From Rhodococcus sp. PAMC28707 (GTDB lineage: Bacteria; Actinomycetota; Actinomycetes; Mycobacteriales; Mycobacteriaceae), in assembly GCF_004795915.1 (NCBI RefSeq), contig NZ_CP039253.1, forward strand, positions 620,001-684,000: a stretch of 64,000 bases of DNA, given 5' to 3'. The notes under the pieces are model-generated. The model did no database searches. It was given only the letters and a program-made list of their open reading frames with translations, and was not told where the DNA came from. Of the stretch, positions 18,075-26,875 are shown one piece after another. The translations under genes were made by a program, and so were the position numbers. How positions within the stretch are numbered: the first letter of the stretch is position 1; each line of letters begins with the position of its first letter.

Positions 18075-21000
18075 CGGTCGGTCACCTGTCTGCCGGTCTC
18101 GTGCGCTGGGCAACTCGATTTCACGGGGCAGTGTCGACACCCGTCGTTGACGAACGCGAGAAACGTCGGCCCCTGCGTCGCGGACGCCGCCTCGTGCACG
18201 GCATCACGCCACTCCTCGAGGACCTCCGGTGTCGGCGCCGGCTGGATTCGCTGCGTCGCCCCATCCTTGTTGTGGGATTTGGCCACGAACACCAATCGTG
18301 CTCCCCCCGGTTCTCCCGCAGGCTCACCTGCGATGGCACCCGCCGCCGCTGCGACCTGATAGGTCGCCAGCTGGCTATGTCTGCGGGCGTCGTCTTTCGA
18401 CATCACGGTCCTGGCAGTCTTGACGTCGATGATCACGGGGCGTCCGTCGGCATCACGCTCGAGTCTGTCGATCCGTCCGCGTAGGGCAACCGACGGTTCT
18501 CCCTCGGACCGTGACTCCAGAATGCCGTCGACCTCGACTTCGACGCCTATTTCGGTGAGTTCGCCGCGAGTACCGCGAAGCCATGCCTCGAAGGTATTCA
18601 ACATGGCTTCGGTTCTTTCCAACTCGTGTCGCGAATACCACTGCGAGCCCAAGTCCACGCCATCCCAAGCAGTTTCGAGTGCCCGCCGAACCTGCTCCGG
18701 TGGCATCTTGCCTGCCACAGCCTGCACGAGGGTATGCACGAGAGTGCCGGTAACGGCGTGCGAATTGGCGCCGTCGTTTCCGCCGTGCCGATCGAGCATC
18801 CAGCGCAGAGGGCACGTGGTGAGCTGCTCGACCGTCGAGGGCGAGAGCGGTACGGGCCCATCTTCGAGGGTCCACAGCGGAGAGTCGGTACTGACTCCAC
18901 CTATACCGAACCACTCTTTCGGGTCCGCCCCTTTCACACCTGCCCGCGCCAGCCGAGCAAGTTGCTGCGCAGCCCGATCGTGTTTGGCTGGATCATGTTC
19001 TGCGACAATCGGATCACAGACCGCACTGCGTAATTCTGCGACGAGCATCGGCAGTGCCAGGATACGACCGGACATGTGCGCCGGCGGAGCGTGGGGCGCA
19101 TCGAGGTCCGGCTCTCCCCGCCCCTGTAGCTCGTCGATGAACCGGGACCTCACCAGATCGGTGTCGCCGGTACTCGAATCCACGGCGGTCACCAGTAGCA
19201 CCGACCGCGCGCGGGAGCAGGCGACGAGAAACAGCTTGCGCTCCGCTGCCAGCAGGGGTGCTGTCTTCGACAGCTTGTCATCGATCAGCTCGCCGGCATC
19301 GGCGATTCCGGCAGCGAGATCGACCAGGGCCTCGGTACCGAGAAGACTTCCCCGCGAGCGAAGCCCCGGCCACAAACCTTCCTGCACGCCCGCGACAGCG
19401 ACCAGTTCCCACTCCCTACCAGCTGCTGAGTGCGCACTCAGCACCGTGACCGCTTCGGGTTGCACGGTCGAACGGATGAAGTTGGATGTCGAAATCTGCT
19501 GTCCCGAGATGTAGTCGACGAAACCTGCGAGTCCCGCCTGGGGCAACCGGTCGACATACGAGGCGGCTGATTCGAACAATGCGACGACGGCGTCGAGATC
19601 TCGATCGGCCTGCGCACCGGTGGATCCACCCCGCGTCGAACTCGCGGCCCAGCGCCTCTCCAAGCCCGATGCCTGCCACGCTGCCCACAGCACGTCCTCG
19701 ACCCCGCGACTTCGGCGCGCAGACGCTTTACGGACGACACCGAGTACCTTGCGCAGCGGCGCAGATTCGACATCGGACAACGCTGCGACAAAGCGGACAT
19801 TGGGACGGGCTGACGCGTCGCGGTCGTCGGAGTCAGTGGGTCGTGAAGACTCAGGGGGTCGTGAAGACTCAGGAGGTCGTGAAGACTCAGGGGATTGTGC
19901 AGTCTCGACGATCAAAGCGCGCAGCAGTTCGGCAGAGTCGCGTTCGCCTCCCGAGGAGAGCTCGATACGTCGTATTCCGCGGCGCAACCGGCGCAGGCTC
20001 ACCGGATCCGCACCGCCGATCGGGCCGGACAACAACGCCAAAGCGTCTTCGCCGTCGAAGGATTCGTCGACGATCGCGCGCAGCACGAGCAGTAAACCGA
20101 CCGCCCCGTGTTGCCGATGCACGGGGATCTCGGAGGCAGGCGTGACGATCGGTACACCCGCGGACTGCAACGCCCGCCGCAGTGGCGCGATCGTCCTGGG
20201 CACGGATCGCACTACGACGGCCATGTCCGACCAGGGCATTCCGTCGTCGAGATGCGCTCTTCGCATGGCATCGGCGATGAGTGCCGCCTCCTTGGCCACT
20301 GACGGCAGGGTCTGCACGAGGGTGCGAGTTGCACCGTATCGAGGCTCTCCCACCGCTTCGGCACCTCGGTGTCTTCCTGTTCCGGAGAGCCTGCCCGCGA
20401 TCGGTCCGGTGATCTCGACAATCTCGCTGCTACTGCGGAAGTTTCGATCGAGGACGATCCGTCGCTCCGAACCAGGCTCGGCGAGATCGGCGACGAACGA
20501 CGGATCGGCACCGCGAAAAGTGAACACGGACTGGTCCGGATCTCCTGCTATTACCGTGCTCTCGGTGTTGATGCCGATGAGCCGAACCAGCTGCGCGGCC
20601 TGCGGATCCAAATGTTGGGCGTCGTCCACCACGAGATGTCTGATCCGAGCGCGCTCCGACGCCAGCAACTCGGGGTCGGTGGCGAATGCCATGAGTGCGC
20701 TGCCGATGAGCTCGGCAGCATCGAGACCAGGCGCCGTCGCTCCCGCTGCTTCCACCCCGACAGCACCACGCAGCAGCATCGACTGCTCGTACCTGGCTGC
20801 GAACTTTCCGACTGCGACCCACTCGGGGCGGGTGTGCCGACGCCCGAGCTTGACGAGATCTTCCGGGCCGAGGCCACGCTCGGCCGAGCGGAGCATCAAG
20901 TCACGAACCGCGGTGACGAATCCCGACATGCCGAGAGCAGGACGCACGCGCTCGGGCCAGTCAGCGGCCCCGTCTTCGATATCTCCCCGCAACATCTCTC

Positions 21001-21487
21001 GCACCACTGCGTCCTGCTCGGCACCGGTGAGCAAGCGTGGTGGCGGATTGCCGTAGATGGCTGCCTGCAGGCGGAGAACGGCGAAAGCATACGAGTGAAC
21101 GGTCCGAACCAGTGGCTCACGAGTTGCACGTGGTGCCCGCTCCCCGGCGAACAGTCCAGCAGTTATTTCTTCCCGGACCGCCGTGGCAGCGCGCTTCGAT
21201 TGCGTCAGTACCAGCACCGATTCTGGGTCGCCACACACAATCCGCGACACCGCGTAGTCGGCGACCAGCGCGGTCTTTCCCGTACCCGGGCCACCGAGGA
21301 CTTGCCACGGGTTCCATCCGGGCGATCCGTTCGATGCGGCTTCGGCCGCATTTTCATTGCTGGCGAGAAGGCGGGCAGCGGGCCCGGTCCAGATGCGGCG
21401 ATGGGACTTCACCTTGGGCGCCCGAAAGAGCGTGGTGGTACCACCGCCCCTGATGGTCGGTGCTCCGCTCGGATTCGCCGCAGTCAT
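18071..21487 (-). CDS. adnA: AdnA, helicase-nuclease subunit with Fe-S type nuclease
   Basis: 1138 residues from ATG 21487 (MTAANPSGAP); an in-frame GTG at 21511 has a slightly better GGTGAGGG upstream and cannot be excluded. Walker A GGPGTGKT is at 65-72. The C-terminal nuclease shows GRIDRLERDADG, IIDVKTAR and QLATYQVA. Cysteines in TTCPLRWML and GCRHCPVKSSCPAH frame the nuclease as in AddB/AdnA 4Fe-4S nucleases. AdnA supplies 3'-strand nuclease activity in the heterodimer. A Ser/Pro-rich linker is built of three exact 18-bp repeats (19839-19892). Confidence 0.93.
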   Translation of the reverse strand: MTAANPSGAPTIRGGGTTTLFRAPKVKSHRRIWTGPAARLLASNENAAEAASNGSPGWNPWQVLGGPGTGKTALVADYAVSRIVCGDPESVLVLTQSKRAATAVREEITAGLFAGERAPRATREPLVRTVHSYAFAVLRLQAAIYGNPPPRLLTGAEQDAVVREMLRGDIEDGAADWPERVRPALGMSGFVTAVRDLMLRSAERGLGPEDLVKLGRRHTRPEWVAVGKFAARYEQSMLLRGAVGVEAAGATAPGLDAAELIGSALMAFATDPELLASERARIRHLVVDDAQHLDPQAAQLVRLIGINTESTVIAGDPDQSVFTFRGADPSFVADLAEPGSERRIVLDRNFRSSSEIVEITGPIAGRLSGTGRHRGAEAVGEPRYGATRTLVQTLPSVAKEAALIADAMRRAHLDDGMPWSDMAVVVRSVPRTIAPLRRALQSAGVPIVTPASEIPVHRQHGAVGLLLVLRAIVDESFDGEDALALLSGPIGGADPVSLRRLRRGIRRIELSSGGERDSAELLRALIVETAQSPESSRPPESSRPPESSRPTDSDDRDASARPNVRFVAALSDVESAPLRKVLGVVRKASARRSRGVEDVLWAAWQASGLERRWAASSTRGGSTGAQADRDLDAVVALFESAASYVDRLPQAGLAGFVDYISGQQISTSNFIRSTVQPEAVTVLSAHSAAGREWELVAVAGVQEGLWPGLRSRGSLLGTEALVDLAAGIADAGELIDDKLSKTAPLLAAERKLFLVACSRARSVLLVTAVDSSTGDTDLVRSRFIDELQGRGEPDLDAPHAPPAHMSGRILALPMLVAELRSAVCDPIVAEHDPAKHDRAAQQLARLARAGVKGADPKEWFGIGGVSTDSPLWTLEDGPVPLSPSTVEQLTTCPLRWMLDRHGGNDGANSHAVTGTLVHTLVQAVAGKMPPEQVRRALETAWDGVDLGSQWYSRHELERTEAMLNTFEAWLRGTRGELTEIGVEVEVDGILESRSEGEPSVALRGRIDRLERDADGRPVIIDVKTARTVMSKDDARRHSQLATYQVAAAAGAIAGEPAGEPGGARLVFVAKSHNKDGATQRIQPAPTPEVLEEWRDAVHEAASATQGPTFLAFVNDGCRHCPVKSSCPAHETGRQVTDR
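19839..19892. repeat. Three tandem 18-bp repeats inside adnA
   Basis: Unit GGTCGTGAAGACTCAGGG at 19839, 19857 and 19875, with a single final-base change in unit 2. The repeats encode PPESSR in a linker of AdnA. In-frame, so copy-number change would lengthen or shorten the linker without breaking the gene. Confidence 0.9.
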
Positions 21488-21590
21488 GGAGAGGATTCGA
21501 TCATGCGCCACCGACAGACCCTCACCCGCGCGCGTGTTCGATGCTCGGTTTCTCGTCCACGTGCTGTGGGTCGGGCCGCGATGCGGCATA

Positions 21591-22376
21591 GTGTCAGCAG
21601 TGCCAGAATTGAACTTTCACCAGTACGGCCCGGACACCGGACCCGAGATCCTCGCAATCCACGGGATGACCGGCCACGGTGCTCGCTGGGGTGACCTTGC
21701 CGACAATTATCTTCCGCAGGCCCGCGTGCTCGCTCCGGACCTGATCGGCCACGGCCGTTCGCCTTGGACGCCGCCGTGGGATATCGGTGCGCAGGTCGAT
21801 GGGCTCAAGACACTTCTCGACAACCATGCCCACGGGCCTGTTCTCGTCGTCGGCCATTCGTACGGGTGTGCGTTGGCGGTCCACCTTGCCGTGAAGCATC
21901 CCGAGCTCGTCCGCGGGCTCGTTCTGCTCGATCCCGCGATCGAACTCGACCCCGTCGACCTGCTCGAAGTGGCCGAGTTGACTGCGGTGCATTCCGAATA
22001 CACGGACGCCGAGGAAGCAAAAGCCGAGAAGGTCAACGGTGCATGGGCCGATGTACCGCAGGCGCTACTCGATCTCGAGGTCGAACAGCACCTCGAGGCG
22101 ATGGACAACGGCCGAGTCAAGTGGCGGATATCCACCGCAGCAATAGTCGCGTCCTGGGGCGAACTGGCCAGGCCGCTACTGGTGCCGCCGACGGATACAC
22201 CGACCGTCGTCGTGCAGGCGAAGCGGGTGCAGCCGCCGTACGTCAGCAAGGAACTGAAGGCCGCATTCCGCGCGCAATTGGGCGAGAATCTCACTCTTGT
22301 CCAGTTGGATTGCAATCACATGGTGGCCCAGGCGAAACCCAAAGAGGTTGCCAAGTTGGTCCTCGAATTGCTGTAG
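21591..22376 (+). CDS. Alpha/beta hydrolase (LipV-like)
   Basis: 261 residues from GTG 21591 (VSAVPELNFHQYGP); GTG 21600 is equally possible. The fold is shown by the oxyanion region AIHGMTGHG, the nucleophile elbow VVGHSYGCA with Ser90, and a late histidine in LDCNHMVAQ. It matches the LipV/Rv3203 position beside adnA. The substrate, probably an ester or lipid, cannot be read from sequence. The stop (TAG) directly abuts the ATG of the alkyltransferase-like gene, so the two are probably one transcript. Confidence 0.85.
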   Translation: MSAVPELNFHQYGPDTGPEILAIHGMTGHGARWGDLADNYLPQARVLAPDLIGHGRSPWTPPWDIGAQVDGLKTLLDNHAHGPVLVVGHSYGCALAVHLAVKHPELVRGLVLLDPAIELDPVDLLEVAELTAVHSEYTDAEEAKAEKVNGAWADVPQALLDLEVEQHLEAMDNGRVKWRISTAAIVASWGELARPLLVPPTDTPTVVVQAKRVQPPYVSKELKAAFRAQLGENLTLVQLDCNHMVAQAKPKEVAKLVLELL

Positions 22377-22676
22377 ATGGCTTCGATCACGGAGGAACAC
22401 GTCGAGCGGGTACGCGAGATCATTGCCTCGGTTCCGCCCGGAAGGGTTGTGACCTACGGCGATATCGCAGCGGCCGCAGGATTGTCGAGTCCTCGAACAG
22501 TCGGGTGGATCATGCGCACCGACTCGGCGGACCTACCTTGGCACCGCGTCGTGCCCGCCAACGGAAGACCGGCCGCGCATCTGGCGACACGGCAACTCGC
22601 CGAGCTACAGAGTGAGGGCGTCGAGATTTGCGACGGCCGTGTATACCTCCGAACTGCCCGCTTCGATCTGGGCTGA
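22377..22676 (+). CDS. Alkyltransferase-like protein (ATL), DNA damage recognition
   Basis: 99 residues from ATG 22377, immediately after the hydrolase stop. It is the C-terminal DNA-binding domain of the O6-alkylguanine transferase family (VPPGRVVTYGDIAAAAGL), but the reactive cysteine motif PCHRV is replaced by PWHRV, with Trp55 where the Cys should be. That substitution defines ATL proteins, which bind alkylated guanine and hand it to nucleotide excision repair rather than repairing it themselves. Same position as Rv3204. Confidence 0.92.
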   Translation: MASITEEHVERVREIIASVPPGRVVTYGDIAAAAGLSSPRTVGWIMRTDSADLPWHRVVPANGRPAAHLATRQLAELQSEGVEICDGRVYLRTARFDLG

Positions 22677-22682
22677 ACAACT

Positions 22683-24161
22683 TCAGACGATGTGCTCGAC
22701 GGCAGGCGCGTCGGCCCGCAGGCCGAGATCTCCTGTTGCCACCTTGGCCAGTACATCCACCGCCGCAACGATTTCCGAAGCGGATCGGGTGAAGGGAATG
22801 CGCAGCCTGTCGTCGAAGGCATAGCCGGTTCCAAACCTGGTTCCCGAGACGAGAAGCAGATCACGGGTGGCCGCACGACGAACCAGGTCCTGCGAGGACA
22901 ACCCCTGCGGCAGTCCGCACCACAGCGACAATCCCCCATCGGGAACGCGAAATGTCCAGTCGGGCAACTGGGTAGCCACCCGGGAGACGAGCAGATCTCT
23001 ACGCTCGCGTAACCCTGCAACACGCTCGGCGACAATATCGTCGAACACCGCGAACAATCGGACAGCGGTGGCTTGCTCGACCATGGAGACCGACAACTGG
23101 CGACGGTTGTACACCCGAGCCATGCGGGAGATCAGCTGCTGATCCGATCTGACCCATCCGACCCGTAGTCCACCCCACACCGTCTTGCTCAACGAGCCTA
23201 TCGAAATGGTTGCCGTACCTGGACCGGGAACTCCGAAGGGCTCGAGGGGATCCGAATGATCCAGTGTCAGATCGGCGGCGACCTCGTCCACGATGGTCAA
23301 CACGCCGTGCCGAGCCAACGTCGCCGCCAGTCTGCGCCTGCCATCGGCTGTCATCCGGTTGCCCGACGGGTTGGAGAAGTCCGGCATGAAGTAGGCAAGT
23401 GTCGGGGCGTTCTGGCGCGCGGCACGGTCCACGTCCTCGACGAACGCGTCGGGGTTCCCCGCGTCGACCGCCACCGGGACGGGAAGAGCGCCGAAGCTCT
23501 CCAGTAGTTCCGGTGCCCCCGGATATGTCGGATGCTCTATCAAGACGCGATTGCCGGGACTGACGAACGTATCCAGTACGAGATGCATTGCGTCGCCCGC
23601 ACCCGAGACGACCAACACCTGATCCGGCGTGGTGGGCAGGCCGCGTCGGGAGTATCTGTCCGCGATGGCTCTGCGTAGATCCGAGGTGCCCGGTGGGGCG
23701 TAGCCGTGCCCTGCCATGGTCTTCGCCAGTGACGACACCGCCTCGACGAGAGCATCTGCGAGGAACGGCGAGGCCTCCGGCGCCGCATTGACGAAATCGA
23801 GAACGCTCGAACCCTCCGAGCCCATCATCGATACCCAGGAACTCCCGTCACTGGGGACCGCGACGAAGGTGCCTGCCCCGTGTATAGCTGCCGCCCAACC
23901 TTGCTCGCGTAATTCGCGGTACGCGGAGGTGACCGTCACACGGCTGACGCCGAGTTGGGCCGACATCACCCGCTCGGGCGGCAGTCTCTTGCCCGCCGGG
24001 ACCGTGCCGTCGGCAATGATTCTCCGCAACTGATTCGCCAACGAACGGTATAGCGGCATCCCCTCGATCTTGACCGATCCCATCAGTCCCGCAAGGGCGC
24101 GCGCATCTACCTCGGATTGAGTATCGACGGAATTGGAGGAAGAGCCGACGCGGGATGACAT
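22683..24161 (-). CDS. MocR-type GntR regulator with aminotransferase-like domain
   Basis: 492 residues from ATG 24161 (MSSRVGSSSNSVD); GTG 24179 is an alternative. The N-terminal GntR winged helix covers about residues 30-95 (MPLYRSLANQLRRIIADG, RLPPERVMSAQLGVSRVTVT). A fold type I aminotransferase domain follows, with the PLP lysine in SIGSLSKTVWGG. MocR proteins usually sense PLP or an amino acid ligand and regulate a divergent neighbour. Here the divergent gene is a thioesterase/MobA-MoeA operon, across a 209-nt gap containing an inverted repeat. The ligand and target are unknown. Confidence 0.9.
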   Translation of the reverse strand: MSSRVGSSSNSVDTQSEVDARALAGLMGSVKIEGMPLYRSLANQLRRIIADGTVPAGKRLPPERVMSAQLGVSRVTVTSAYRELREQGWAAAIHGAGTFVAVPSDGSSWVSMMGSEGSSVLDFVNAAPEASPFLADALVEAVSSLAKTMAGHGYAPPGTSDLRRAIADRYSRRGLPTTPDQVLVVSGAGDAMHLVLDTFVSPGNRVLIEHPTYPGAPELLESFGALPVPVAVDAGNPDAFVEDVDRAARQNAPTLAYFMPDFSNPSGNRMTADGRRRLAATLARHGVLTIVDEVAADLTLDHSDPLEPFGVPGPGTATISIGSLSKTVWGGLRVGWVRSDQQLISRMARVYNRRQLSVSMVEQATAVRLFAVFDDIVAERVAGLRERRDLLVSRVATQLPDWTFRVPDGGLSLWCGLPQGLSSQDLVRRAATRDLLLVSGTRFGTGYAFDDRLRIPFTRSASEIVAAVDVLAKVATGDLGLRADAPAVEHIV

Positions 24162-24204
24162 CAGTCCAGTTTCACACACAGGCCCTAGTAAATCTTGCCT
24201 ATCA

Positions 24205-24239
24205 CAGTCCAATAATGAGTCATGTTGATAATAGGACTG
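24205..24239. promoter_or_regulatory. Inverted repeat upstream of MocR gene (candidate operator)
   Basis: Arms CAGTCCAATAAT (24205-24216) and ATAATAGGACTG (24228-24239) match at 10 of 12 positions around an 11-nt spacer. It starts 43 nt upstream of the mocR start, in the divergent promoter region. It is AT-richer than its surroundings. Confidence 0.5.
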
Positions 24240-24374
24240 CTCCTGGTGATCCCAGCTGCCTCGTTGGCCTGGCTCCCCGTCATCGTGCGAAGTGGTGGTC
24301 GGTGCGGCCTCGACGGCCCACCCCGTAGCCATCGGCTACCCGAATCGAATTCGCGCACTAACCTGACAGAATGA
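24222..24374 (+). CDS. Possible small membrane peptide, overlapping thioesterase start
   Basis: 50 codons from ATG 24222, beginning MLIIGLLLVIPAASLAWLPV, a clear hydrophobic helix, with a polar tail. Its TGA overlaps the thioesterase ATG (ATGA), as in other coupled genes of this window. Against it, there is no ribosome-binding site and the start lies inside the candidate operator. Listed as a low-confidence small ORF. Confidence 0.2.
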   Translation: MLIIGLLLVIPAASLAWLPVIVRSGGRCGLDGPPRSHRLPESNSRTNLTE

Positions 24375-24805
24375 ACCTGGGGCAATTCGATCCGCGTCCG
24401 ACCGCGAAGTACGCACTTGCCACTGCGAGTGGTTTCGTCGCGAGCGCCGGATTGGTCGTCGAAGAGGTCTCGGGTACGCGCGTCGTAGGTCATATCGAGC
24501 TCACCCCGGAACACTTCACCCCGTGGGGAGTGGTGCACGGCGGGGTCTACACGACCGCGGTGGAGTCGGCTGCGAGTATCGGAGCCAGCGAAGCGGTGAA
24601 AGAACGAGGCGAGTTCGCCGTCGGGGTCCACAACGCAACCGACTTCCTGCGCGCCAGCAAAGGTGGTCGCGTCGATGTACTGGCGGAACCGTTGCAGCAA
24701 GGCAGAATTCAGCAACTGTGGCTCGTCACCATCACCGCATCCGACAGCGGAAAAGCACTTGCACGCGGCCAGGTTCGGTTACAGAACGTCCCACTACCGG
24801 CGTGA
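24371..24805 (+). CDS. PaaI-type hotdog thioesterase
   Basis: 144 residues from ATG 24371. The hotdog active-site segment FTPWGVVHGGVYTTAVESAAS is present, with the HGG turn and the downstream acidic residue typical of PaaI/HGG thioesterases, and the strand ending ARGQVRLQNV is usual for the family. It probably hydrolyses an acyl-CoA or aryl-CoA thioester; the substrate is not known. Its stop overlaps the GTG of the MobA-MoeA gene (GTGA), so the two are likely translated together, although no functional link is obvious. Confidence 0.85.
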   Translation: MNLGQFDPRPTAKYALATASGFVASAGLVVEEVSGTRVVGHIELTPEHFTPWGVVHGGVYTTAVESAASIGASEAVKERGEFAVGVHNATDFLRASKGGRVDVLAEPLQQGRIQQLWLVTITASDSGKALARGQVRLQNVPLPA

Positions 24806-26565
24806 ACAGCGAGAATCCGAAGTTCGACGCGATCGTCCTGGCCGGGGGACGCGGCTCGCGGATGGGTGGGGTCGACAAACCTGCGTTGACCGTCGGACGG
24901 CGAAGCATGATCGGGATCGCAGTGGCGGCGGTGGGGCGGGCCGGTCTGATAGTGACGGTGGGACCGACGCGGCACGACCTGGATTCTCGTGTCCATCAGA
25001 CCCAGGAGTCGCCTGCCGGATCGGGGCCGGTCGCTGCGGTCGCAGCCGGTCTGAGGGCGCTGCAGGAATCATCGGCAGATGTGGTGGTCATTCTTGCCGC
25101 GGACCTACCGTTCGTCGACGCGAACAGCGTCGACGCGCTTCTCGCTGCGTCACTGACCGACTCGACGGGTGCGACGTTCGTCCGTGACGAAACAGGCCGA
25201 ACGCAATACCTTTTCGGTGTGTGGGATCGCTCGAAGTTGGCGTCGACACTGGCTCGGGTAGGCAGACTTGCGAACCGCTCCATGCGATCGATCGCCCCCG
25301 ACGACTGTTCCGTCCTCGACCTTTCCGAAGTATCCGGCGATTGCGACACCGTCGAGGATCTCTACCGGGCACGAGCACAACGGGCCGTCGCCGATTCCAT
25401 ACCACCGGCGCTCACCGTCGACCAGGCCCGCCAGCGGATTCGAGAAAGACTTGCCCCTGGCGCGCCCCGACGAGTGCCACCGCTACAGGCACGTGGAGCG
25501 GTATTGGCCGAGCCGATGATCGCTACCCGCCCCCTCCCTTACGTGGACATATCGGCAATGGATGGTTATGCGATTTCCGGCAACGGCCCGTGGACTGTTC
25601 GAGGGGACACCGCCTATGCCGGTACAAGTGGACTTGCGGCCATTGCGCGGGGCCACGCTGTTCGCATCGCCACCGGTGCACACGTTCCCGCAGGCGCGAC
25701 CTCGGTGGTCCGCGACGAATTCGTCGAGCTGGATTCCGCCGGACAGTTGCGCCTGTCACCGAATGTGACGCAGCAGGACGACACGCGGCGCCGCGGAGAG
25801 GATTGGCACTCCGGTGCAAAGCTAGCACCTGCCGGCACCTCCGTTTCGCCTGCAGTCATGTCTGTCGCTTTGAGCGCAGAAGTCGCCGAGCTGATGGTCC
25901 GCGGCCCGGTTCGCGCGCAAATAGTACTGAGCGGCAACGAGATCCAAGCTTCCGGTCCACTCGAATCAGGGCAGACACGCGACGCGCTCGGACCAATCCT
26001 GCCCCTGTATCTCCACGCGTGTGGAATCACCGTCGTCGACACCGTGTACCTCCCTGATTCACCGACTGCGTTCGAGGATTTGTTGAACACGTCGACGGCA
26101 GTGGACATCACGATCGTCGTCGGAGCAACCGGAGCAGGTGCCGCGGATCAACTCCGCACGGCCCTGGTCCATGCTGATGCCGAGACAGTGGTCGGTCGAA
26201 TCCTGGTGCGCCCGGGCGGCTCTCAGATCACTGCGGTATTGCCGAGCGGACGAGTGGTGCTGGGGCTACCGGGTAACCCGCTGGCTGCCATCGGGACTCT
26301 GCTGCTCATCGCACCCACGGTGGCCGACGCACTGACCGGACGTACTCCGAGCGCCCCTCGTCTCGGCTACCTGACCAACCCGAAGGCCGTGAATTCGCCG
26401 ACGGCTCGGATCGTTCCGGTGATGCGCGACGGCACCGGATGGCGAGCGGACACCGCTGTTCGCACAGCACATTTGCTCCACCTGATCGATCACGACGCGT
26501 TGGCCGTGGTGCCGGCCGACGTCAGCTCGACCGAACCGGTGGAACTGCTGCCGATCGTGCGTTGA
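24802..26565 (+). CDS. MobA-MoeA fusion, molybdenum cofactor synthesis
   Basis: 587 residues from GTG 24802. Residues 1 to about 190 are a MobA-type nucleotidyltransferase with LAGGRGSRMGGVDKP at 13-27 and VVILAADLPFVD. From about 200 the protein is MoeA-like, with PLPYVDISAMDGYA, IATGAHVPAGATSVVRDE, VLSGNEI and GLPGNPLAAIGTLL. MoeA inserts molybdate into molybdopterin and MobA adds GMP, so one chain could catalyse the last steps of Mo-MGD cofactor synthesis. The MoeA segment usually reading like TSGGVSVGDYD is VVGATGAGAADQL here, a diverged molybdopterin-binding loop. The frame is continuous, without a frameshift. Confidence 0.9.
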   Translation: MNSENPKFDAIVLAGGRGSRMGGVDKPALTVGRRSMIGIAVAAVGRAGLIVTVGPTRHDLDSRVHQTQESPAGSGPVAAVAAGLRALQESSADVVVILAADLPFVDANSVDALLAASLTDSTGATFVRDETGRTQYLFGVWDRSKLASTLARVGRLANRSMRSIAPDDCSVLDLSEVSGDCDTVEDLYRARAQRAVADSIPPALTVDQARQRIRERLAPGAPRRVPPLQARGAVLAEPMIATRPLPYVDISAMDGYAISGNGPWTVRGDTAYAGTSGLAAIARGHAVRIATGAHVPAGATSVVRDEFVELDSAGQLRLSPNVTQQDDTRRRGEDWHSGAKLAPAGTSVSPAVMSVALSAEVAELMVRGPVRAQIVLSGNEIQASGPLESGQTRDALGPILPLYLHACGITVVDTVYLPDSPTAFEDLLNTSTAVDITIVVGATGAGAADQLRTALVHADAETVVGRILVRPGGSQITAVLPSGRVVLGLPGNPLAAIGTLLLIAPTVADALTGRTPSAPRLGYLTNPKAVNSPTARIVPVMRDGTGWRADTAVRTAHLLHLIDHDALAVVPADVSSTEPVELLPIVR

Positions 26566-26875
26566 ACTGCCGAGCACCGGATCCGGTCCCGAGTGCGCGA
26601 GTGACTTTCACGCTCCGGTGACCACTGTCGGTGATCTCCCGGGGTAAGTCGGTATGTAGGTGGTAGCCCGAGGCCAGAAATGCCGGGACCACGACGGCAG
26701 GCCCATGGACCTCGCGAAGAAGCTCGGATGGAGAGGGTCCGAGGACATCGACGAAAGCGACCCGCGACACCCCGACCTGTCCGCTCACGGCATCGGCCAA
26801 TTCGGCGATCATCTCCACGCCGCGCGGATCTCGGGTCCCGTGAGCTACCAGGACGAGCGAAGGATCTGATTTCAT
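26522..26875 (-). CDS. Half-length sirohydrochlorin chelatase (CbiX/SirB type)
   Basis: 117 residues from ATG 26875, directly abutting the stop of the HemD-type gene upstream. The N-terminal CbiX domain is intact to about residue 96, with the metal-site histidines in LVAHGTRDPRG and ASGYHLHTDLP. The last 20 residues (TGSGARQFNARSAAVPPVRS) do not look like the family, and the second domain of the usual actinobacterial two-domain enzyme (about 230-250 residues) is absent. The end overlaps the convergent MobA-MoeA gene by 44 bp. It would insert iron into sirohydrochlorin to make the siroheme of NirB, if still active. Confidence 0.75.
   Translation of the reverse strand: MKSDPSLVLVAHGTRDPRGVEMIAELADAVSGQVGVSRVAFVDVLGPSPSELLREVHGPAVVVPAFLASGYHLHTDLPREITDSGHRSVKVTRALGTGSGARQFNARSAAVPPVRSS

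Noticed and set aside
18420..19514. 364-codon plus-strand ORF inside adnA
   Set aside because: Low-complexity Ser/Arg/Pro translation typical of the antisense frame of a high-GC gene; adnA motifs are on the other strand.
19620..21056. 478-codon plus-strand ORF inside adnA
   Set aside because: Same reason; no ribosome-binding site and no recognised motif despite its length.
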